11,424 bases of DNA. It comes from Chitinophagaceae bacterium (GTDB lineage Bacteria; Bacteroidota; Bacteroidia; Chitinophagales; Chitinophagaceae). Position 1 is the stretch's first letter. Every line of letters starts with the position of its first letter. A program made the translations under genes and the position numbers. Of the stretch, positions 6,072-11,424 are shown piece after piece. The notes under the pieces are model-generated. The model worked only from the letters and a program-made list of their open reading frames with translations. It did not search any database and was not told where the DNA came from. The stretch spans positions 1 through 11,424 of the forward strand of contig PLEB01000082.1 of NCBI GenBank assembly GCA_003136915.1. The letters are read 5' to 3'.

Positions 6072-7316
6072 ATGGATCTTTTACGATTTATAACAGCAGG
6101 TAGTGTGGACGATGGCAAGAGTACGCTCATCGGACGATTGCTTTACGATAGCAAAAGCATTCTAACCGATCAGATGGAGGCGTTGGAAAAGCAGAGCAAG
6201 AATAAAGAGGAAGGCGCTATTGATCTGGCCCTGTTAACGGACGGACTCCGCGCGGAAAGGGAACAGGGTATCACGATTGATGTGGCGTATAAGTATTTTT
6301 CCACGCCCAAACGAAAATTCATTATTGCAGATGCCCCCGGACATACACAATATACCCGGAACATGGTCACCGGAGCCTCTAACGCACAACTGATGATCAT
6401 TCTGGTAGATGCGCGCAACGGTATTGTGGAACAAACCCGCAGGCACTCGATCATAGCATCTTTGTTGAACATGCCCCACGTGATTGTGGCCATTAATAAA
6501 ATGGACCTGGTAGAATTCTCCCAGGACGTCTACAACAATATCGTGATCGAATACGCGTCCTTTGCGCGTTCGCTTGGACTAAAAAACGTTCAGTATTTGC
6601 CTATCAGCGCACTCAACGGTGACAATATCGTGGACGTTTCGTTGAATACTTCCTGGTACGATGGTCCTTCCCTCCTGCATATTCTTGAAACAACATCCAT
6701 TACTTCCGATATCAATCTTACACACGCACGGATGTTTGTGCAATACGTAATCCGGCCACAGAACGAAGAACTGCACGACTACCGCGGTTACGCGGGTAAG
6801 ATTATCAGCGGCATTTACCGGATTGGAGATGAAATCATTATTCTTCCTGCAGGAATCAGCAGCAGGCTGACACGCATAGAAAGAAACCAGCAGGACGTAG
6901 AAGAGGCCATTGCCGGACAAAGTGTGATCCTCCATCTTGCAGATGATATTGACATTAGCCGTGGCGACGTATTGGTAAAAAAGGATCATCCGCCCCTGCT
7001 GGGCCAGGAACTGGAAGTGTTGCTCTGCTGGATGGATACTAAACCGTTGTGGGCAGGAAACAGATACCTGATTCAGCATAATAGCAGGCGGGTTAAATCC
7101 GTGGTGAAGGAAATTGAATTCAGGCTGGATGTAAACTCATTGGAAAAACAGGCTGGCGTCGAAAAAGCTGACCTCAATGATATTGTTCGGGCAAAAATAA
7201 AAACGGCTTCTCCTCTGGCTTATGACCTGTATAAGGACCTGCGTGCAAACGGTGGCCTTATACTTATTGATGAAACCAGTAATGTAACCGTGGGAGCCTG
7301 CATGATACAGGAATAA
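6072..7316 (+). CDS. cysN: Sulfate adenylyltransferase subunit 1 (regulatory GTPase)
   Basis: CysN is an EF-Tu-like GTPase that couples GTP hydrolysis to the unfavourable sulfate adenylylation carried out by CysD. GTPase motifs are complete: P-loop GSVDDGKST (10-18), switch I region EREQGIT (62-68), DAPGH (87-91) and NKMD (142-145). Beta-barrel domains II and III follow to residue 414. The length is that of a CysN without a C-terminal APS kinase (CysC) domain; fused NodQ/CysNC proteins are about 600 or more residues and would show a second P-loop, which is absent. The start at 6072 gives MDLLRFITAGSVDDGKS, the normal beginning for this shorter form. The next gene starts 25 bases downstream. 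Confidence 0.97.
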   Translation: MDLLRFITAGSVDDGKSTLIGRLLYDSKSILTDQMEALEKQSKNKEEGAIDLALLTDGLRAEREQGITIDVAYKYFSTPKRKFIIADAPGHTQYTRNMVTGASNAQLMIILVDARNGIVEQTRRHSIIASLLNMPHVIVAINKMDLVEFSQDVYNNIVIEYASFARSLGLKNVQYLPISALNGDNIVDVSLNTSWYDGPSLLHILETTSITSDINLTHARMFVQYVIRPQNEELHDYRGYAGKIISGIYRIGDEIIILPAGISSRLTRIERNQQDVEEAIAGQSVILHLADDIDISRGDVLVKKDHPPLLGQELEVLLCWMDTKPLWAGNRYLIQHNSRRVKSVVKEIEFRLDVNSLEKQAGVEKADLNDIVRAKIKTASPLAYDLYKDLRANGGLILIDETSNVTVGACMIQE

Positions 7317-7341
7317 ATATTAGAATTTTTAATTCATCAGG

Positions 7342-8166
7342 ATGAGTCAAAACAAGAACCTACAAAAACTGATCATTGCCGGGGCAGGACCTGGAGATCC
7401 GGAATTGATTACGCTAAAAACCTTGCGGTGTTTGCGTGAAGCCGAAGTGATCATTACAGACCGCCTCGTCAGTGATGAGATCCTCGAGAAGTATGCAAAC
7501 AAAACTGCCCTGATATTGCATGCAGGCAAGCAACGCTTTAAAGAAAGTTCCACCCCGCAGCATATCATCAATGAATTACTGGTTGAATATGCTTTGCAGG
7601 GAAAGAAAGTGCTCCGTCTTAAAGGCGGTGATGTTTCCATTTTTTCAAACCTTCTTGACGAATTACAGGCATTGAATAAATTCAATATCCCTTATGAAAT
7701 TATTCCGGGCATCACAGCAGCCTGCGGTGCAGCTGCCTATGCCGGAATCCCTCTTACTGCAAGGAACCACGCAAATTCGGTGAGGTTTCTTACCCTGCAT
7801 CAACCCGGTCTTATTAAATTGGACTACTGGAAAGAGCTGGCAAAAACAGAAGATACACTGGTTTTTTATATGTCTGGCGACAATTCAGATGAGCTTGCCG
7901 ATAATCTTATCCGCTACGGAGCAGAAACCGACCGGCATATGGCAGTGATTGAACAGGCCACGACACCTATGCAAACCGTTTCCTGTTATTCCCTGAAAGA
8001 ATTTACGGGCCGGATTCAGAAACGCAGTTTTATTTCACCCACCATCATCATCGTTGGGAAAGTAGCGGCACTGCATGAAGAATTTCGTTGGAATTCTAAT
8101 AGTGAATCGAACGAACTCTATTTCAAACCTATCAAAAAAACAAAGGAACGGGAGGAAAGAGCATGA
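7342..8166 (+). CDS. cobA: Uroporphyrinogen-III C-methyltransferase (SUMT)
   Basis: SUMT uses two S-adenosylmethionine molecules to turn uroporphyrinogen III into precorrin-2, the first step to siroheme, the prosthetic group of the CysI encoded downstream. The 274-residue protein covers only the methyltransferase domain; the dehydrogenase/ferrochelatase half of E. coli CysG is not in this window. Visible tetrapyrrole-methylase motifs are GAGPGDPELITL (14-25), the glycine-rich LRLKGGD (91-97), PGITAACGAAAYAGIPLTAR (122-141) and the C-terminal TIIIVGKV segment. After KGGD the usual PFxFGR is replaced by VSIFSN. The stop overlaps the cysJ start in ATGA (8163-8166), which suggests translational coupling. 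The name cobA versus cysG is a matter of convention. Confidence 0.92.
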   Translation: MSQNKNLQKLIIAGAGPGDPELITLKTLRCLREAEVIITDRLVSDEILEKYANKTALILHAGKQRFKESSTPQHIINELLVEYALQGKKVLRLKGGDVSIFSNLLDELQALNKFNIPYEIIPGITAACGAAAYAGIPLTARNHANSVRFLTLHQPGLIKLDYWKELAKTEDTLVFYMSGDNSDELADNLIRYGAETDRHMAVIEQATTPMQTVSCYSLKEFTGRIQKRSFISPTIIIVGKVAALHEEFRWNSNSESNELYFKPIKKTKEREERA

Positions 8167-9845
8167 TACCTTCAGAAAAATATAAGCAACTACAGGAATT
8201 GATCGCTTCCTTGAACAAAGAGGAATTGATCTGGATGAAAGGTTTCCTGGAAGGTGTTTTGTCTAAAATGGGAGACGATGCGTCTACAATTGCAAAACCC
8301 GTTGCCAACGGCAAAAAGATAACAATCGCCTATGGTACTGAATCCGGTAATTCCAAAAAAGTCGCCAGCGTATTTGCTGCCAGGGCAAAACAGGAAGGAA
8401 TTCAGACTAAAGTAGTAAGCCTGGATCAATACAGGCTTACTGATCTGCCCAAAGAAGAATATTTCCTAACGGTCATCAGTACCCAGGGAGAAGGCGAGCC
8501 ACCCTCCTCTGCTAAGAAATTCTATGACCATATCCATCAGAACGGTTTTAAACTTCCCAAATTGAAATACGGGGTGTTGGCACTCGGTGACACCTCCTAC
8601 CCTTTGTTCTGCAAAGCAGGGGAAGACGTAGACAATCAACTCGACCATCTCGGTGCTGAACGCATTATTGAGATTCAGCGCTGCGATTTGGATTTTGAAA
8701 ATGATGCCCAGAACTGGTTCAATGGCGTTCTGCAAAAGATCAATGGCTCGCATGCGGTAAGCGCTCCCCTGCTAAAACCTTCAAGAAAATCCTCAGGCAA
8801 AAAGATTTTCCAGGGGAAAATTCTCACGAATATCAATCTCAACGACCGGGGTTCCGCAAAGCAGACGCATCACATAGAGATTGCTGCCGATGAAATCGAA
8901 TATAAATCCGGCGATTCCATCGGGATCGTTCCGCATAATCCGAAACACCTCGTTCAGGCCATCATTGAGCACACCGGCATTGATCCCGAAATAGCATTTG
9001 TTCACCGGGATGAAACCTGCTCAGCCTATGAACTCCTGCATAGAAAACTGAATATTGTCTACCTGCCTGAAAGAGTAGTTTCGAAATACGCCACGCACAT
9101 TCAAATGGAAATTAAACCATGCAAAACCGGTTTGTTGGAATTACTTACCCAATACCCGGTAAAAGATGCGGCCCAATTTGAAAGCTTTATCCAGCAACTG
9201 GAGCCTACAACCCCCAGATTGTATTCTATTGCATCTTCCCTGGAAAAATTCGACGGGGAAGTTCATCTGACGGTGGGGCGGGATACTTTTTCAATTGCTG
9301 AAGAACAGAAATTCGGATTGTGTTCCGATCATCTCTGTGCACTGAAACCCGGAGACACAATAGATTTCTATGTTCACCATAACGATCAGTTCAGGCTCCC
9401 TGACGAAGACAAAGATGTAATCATGATCGGACCCGGAACCGGCATTGCTCCTTTCCGCGCATTCCTGGCCGAGCGCGATGCGGTTAGCGCGGCTGGCCGC
9501 AACTGGCTGTTTTTCGGGGACCAGCATTTTACAACGGATTTTCTCTATCAGACAGAGATCCAGGAATGGATCGAGAACGGGATATTGCATAAGGTAGACC
9601 TGGCTTTCTCACGCGACCAGTCAGAAAAAGTTTATGTGCAGGATAAGATAAGAAAACACGGAGATGAGTTCTATAGCTGGCTGCAATCCGGCGCCACCGT
9701 ATATATCTGCGGTGCGAAAAGAATGAGTGAAGATGTTGAAAAGACAATTCTGGAGGTTATCCGCACCGCAGGAAAAAACGAAGACGCTGAGGCTTACTTC
9801 AATCAGCTGAAAGAATCGGGAAGATATTTGAAGGATGTTTATTAA
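8163..9845 (+). CDS. cysJ: NADPH-sulfite reductase flavoprotein subunit
   Basis: CysJ passes electrons from NADPH through FAD and FMN to the hemoprotein CysI for six-electron reduction of sulfite to sulfide. The 560-residue protein (E. coli about 600) has a short N-terminal region YKQLQELIASLNKEELIWMKG like that of E. coli CysJ, which is used there for assembly. A flavodoxin domain follows from ITIAYGTESGNSKK (53-66). The connecting FAD domain has RLYSIASS (352-359), the NADPH domain has GPGTGIAPFRAF (423-434), and the protein ends in the canonical RYLKDVY. All parts needed for a working diflavin reductase are present. The start codon lies within the stop of the SUMT gene (ATGA). A 134-base gap with an A/T-rich inverted repeat separates it from cysI. 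Confidence 0.95.
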   Translation: MIPSEKYKQLQELIASLNKEELIWMKGFLEGVLSKMGDDASTIAKPVANGKKITIAYGTESGNSKKVASVFAARAKQEGIQTKVVSLDQYRLTDLPKEEYFLTVISTQGEGEPPSSAKKFYDHIHQNGFKLPKLKYGVLALGDTSYPLFCKAGEDVDNQLDHLGAERIIEIQRCDLDFENDAQNWFNGVLQKINGSHAVSAPLLKPSRKSSGKKIFQGKILTNINLNDRGSAKQTHHIEIAADEIEYKSGDSIGIVPHNPKHLVQAIIEHTGIDPEIAFVHRDETCSAYELLHRKLNIVYLPERVVSKYATHIQMEIKPCKTGLLELLTQYPVKDAAQFESFIQQLEPTTPRLYSIASSLEKFDGEVHLTVGRDTFSIAEEQKFGLCSDHLCALKPGDTIDFYVHHNDQFRLPDEDKDVIMIGPGTGIAPFRAFLAERDAVSAAGRNWLFFGDQHFTTDFLYQTEIQEWIENGILHKVDLAFSRDQSEKVYVQDKIRKHGDEFYSWLQSGATVYICGAKRMSEDVEKTILEVIRTAGKNEDAEAYFNQLKESGRYLKDVY

Positions 9846-9973
9846 AATTAAAAAGTAAAAAGTAAAAAGTAAAAAAAAGAGCCTGATCTCTTTACCTTTT
9901 TAAATGAATACCTCTTCAATCCCTTTCGCTCCAATTTTTACTTTTTAATTTTTACTTTTTACTTTCTAATTTC
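9846..9973. repeat. A/T-rich imperfect inverted repeat in the cysJ-cysI gap
   Basis: Immediately after the cysJ stop come three tandem AAAAAGT units (9850-9870) within an arm at about 9846-9879. The opposite arm (about 9934-9973) carries ACTTTTT-like units. The longest exact complementary block is 17 bases: 9852-9868 against 9949-9965. About 55 bases of mixed sequence lie between the arms, and cysI starts seven bases after the right arm. The layout (simple iterated units as inverted arms around a short centre, abutting both genes) resembles the repeat in the cysH-cysD gap, although the sequence differs. No transposase or target duplication is visible. Confidence 0.7.
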
Positions 9974-9979
9974 TCCCCC

Positions 9980-11424
9980 ATGAACGAAAATAATTTGTCT
10001 GCGACGGAAAAAATAAAACAGGCAAGCGACAGTTTGCGTGGAACGATCAGGGAAGGTCTGGCAAATGAGGTCACCGGTGCTATCAGCGATGACGACACGG
10101 CTTTGCTGAAATTCCATGGCATGTACCAGCAGGATGACCGTGACCGCCGGGAAGAACGGGCGGAGAAGAAATTGGAACGCCTGTACGCATTCATGATCCG
10201 CCTCCGCCTGCCGGGAGGATTCATGACCCCGGAGCAATGGATAGCCACGCATCATATTGCCGGAAATTATTCCACCGGGACCATTAAAATCACCACGCGG
10301 CAAACACTCCAATTGCATGGTCTGCTCAAATCGAAGATCAAGCCTACCATACAAGCATTCAATAAGGTTAAACTCGACTCGTTAGCCGCCTGCGGCGACG
10401 TAAACCGGAACGTGATCTGTGCCGCACATCCATTGCAGTCTGAGATACATGCGCAGGTTCACGGCTACGCAGACCGCCTAAGTAAATTAATGTTGCCCAA
10501 AACCAGGGCTTATTATGAAATCTGGCTGGATGAAGAAAAACTCACGGATAAAATACAGGAAGAAGATCCGCTCTATCAGGACCGATACCTGCCGCGCAAA
10601 TTCAAAATCGCTCTGGCGATTCCTCCCAATAACGATATAGATGTGCTGGCCAATGACCTTGCACTAATCGCAATTATTGAAAATAATGAATTGAAAGGGT
10701 TCAATATCGCCATCGGCGGCGGAATGGGTACTACCCATGGCAATGCGGACACTTACCCGAGACTTGCGACCCTCATCGGTTTTGTATCCGTCATATCCGG
10801 TGACGAGAAACTGTTTAGTACCGTCTACGAAGTGGCCACCATTCAGCGTGATTACGGCAACCGGAACGACCGCAAGCTCGCACGTCTGAAATATACAGTT
10901 GACAAATACGGCATTGAATGGTATAAACAGGAACTGGAAAAGAGGACAGGATTCTCGCTTGAAGAAGTGCGGCCCTATTCATTTACCGACCGGAAAGATT
11001 ACTACGGGTGGCAGCAAAATCACCAGGGGCTATGGTATTATACTCCTTTTATAGAAAGCGGCAGGATCCTCGATGACGAAAAACTGGCACTGAAAACGGC
11101 GCTGCTGGAAATAGCCCATACCGGAAAAGCGAACTTCCGTTTCACTTGTAACCAGAACCTAATCCTGGCCGATATCAGGATGAAGGATAAGCCGGCCATA
11201 AACAAAATCCTTGAGAAATACCGGATCATTGAACATACCGACGCAGCATCGCCCATCAGGAAGAATTCCATAGCCTGCGTCGCCCTTCCAACCTGCGGGC
11301 TCGCCCTGGCTGAGGCCCAGCGCTACCTGCCGTCCCTGATCAGCAGGATCGAACCACTGTTGGAAAAATATCAATTGAGTGATGAACAAACCATCATAAG
11401 GATGACCGGCTGCCCGAATGGCTG
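9980..11424 (+). CDS. cysI: NADPH-sulfite reductase hemoprotein subunit, 5' part
   Basis: CysI carries siroheme coupled to a [4Fe-4S] cluster and reduces sulfite to sulfide with electrons from CysJ. The frame is open from ATG 9980 to the window edge (481 full codons), and the gene continues beyond. The N-terminal part has FHGMYQQDDRDRREERAEKK (45-64), as in E. coli CysI, then LRLPGGF and TTRQTLQLHG. The sulfite/siroheme-binding basic residues are expected in VNRNV and LPRKFK, both present. The first two cluster ligands are in CVALPTCGLALAEA (C433, C439) and the third is in TGCPNG (C478). The window stops two bases into the codon for the fourth (C-x3-C, expected at 482). Numbering is within one residue of E. 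coli CysI. The neighbouring cysJ marks it as NADPH-type rather than ferredoxin-type. Confidence 0.96.
   Translation, partial: MNENNLSATEKIKQASDSLRGTIREGLANEVTGAISDDDTALLKFHGMYQQDDRDRREERAEKKLERLYAFMIRLRLPGGFMTPEQWIATHHIAGNYSTGTIKITTRQTLQLHGLLKSKIKPTIQAFNKVKLDSLAACGDVNRNVICAAHPLQSEIHAQVHGYADRLSKLMLPKTRAYYEIWLDEEKLTDKIQEEDPLYQDRYLPRKFKIALAIPPNNDIDVLANDLALIAIIENNELKGFNIAIGGGMGTTHGNADTYPRLATLIGFVSVISGDEKLFSTVYEVATIQRDYGNRNDRKLARLKYTVDKYGIEWYKQELEKRTGFSLEEVRPYSFTDRKDYYGWQQNHQGLWYYTPFIESGRILDDEKLALKTALLEIAHTGKANFRFTCNQNLILADIRMKDKPAINKILEKYRIIEHTDAASPIRKNSIACVALPTCGLALAEAQRYLPSLISRIEPLLEKYQLSDEQTIIRMTGCPNG

Noticed and set aside
6579..7079. 166-codon minus-strand open frame within cysN
   Set aside because: Antisense to intact cysN, with composition that follows the complement of its codons and no start signal or motif.
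9904..9948. 14-residue frame (MNTSSIPFAPIFTF) in the cysJ-cysI gap as a possible second leader peptide
   Set aside because: It has no cysteine or other amino-acid run and ends inside the A/T-rich repeat arm; chance is enough to explain it.
9846..9973. Iterated AAAAAGT and ACTTTTT units as a CRISPR-like or phase-variable repeat
   Set aside because: The units are only 7 bp with no spacers, and they lie outside coding sequence and without a recombinase; an inverted repeat describes them better.

Overview
The window looks like chromosomal DNA of a Bacteroidota (Bacteroidetes) bacterium, perhaps from the Chitinophaga/Sphingobacteria side. The grounds are protein style, moderate GC, start codons mostly without a Shine-Dalgarno sequence, two exact matches to the Bacteroidetes -7 promoter box (TAnnTTTG), and A/T-rich inverted repeats between genes. 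This placement is inference; there is no rRNA or other marker gene here.

Left part (1-4135), mixed housekeeping genes: the 3' end of a CorC/HlyC-type membrane protein (CBS plus transporter-associated domain), a secreted MORN-like protein on the minus strand, a secreted parvulin-type prolyl isomerase on the plus strand, and on the minus strand aroQ (type II 3-dehydroquinate dehydratase) behind a large multi-pass membrane protein that resembles GT-C glycosyltransferases. The two convergent gene pairs overlap at their stop codons.

Right part (4213-11424), a sulfate assimilation operon on the plus strand in the order cysH, cysD, cysN, SUMT (cobA/cysG-C), cysJ, cysI, with cysI running off the window. 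CysD/CysN activate sulfate to APS. CysH carries the CC...CxxC cysteines of [4Fe-4S] APS reductases and CysN has no APS kinase domain, so APS is probably reduced directly to sulfite. CysJ/CysI then reduce sulfite to sulfide, and SUMT supplies the siroheme precursor for CysI.

The main discovery candidate is in the 226-bp gap before cysH. A -7 promoter box (4213-4220) is followed by a 19-codon open reading frame (4247-4306), too short for routine gene calling, whose last nine codons include six cysteines (C-C-C-C-N-K-G-C-C). Its 3' end lies inside a 12-pair hairpin (4294-4321) that competes with an upstream hairpin, and a C-rich, G-poor stretch follows. This is the architecture of a cysteine-sensing leader peptide (attenuator) controlling the cysteine/sulfur operon below it. 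Two long imperfect inverted repeats of different sequence but similar layout occupy the cysH-cysD and cysJ-cysI gaps.
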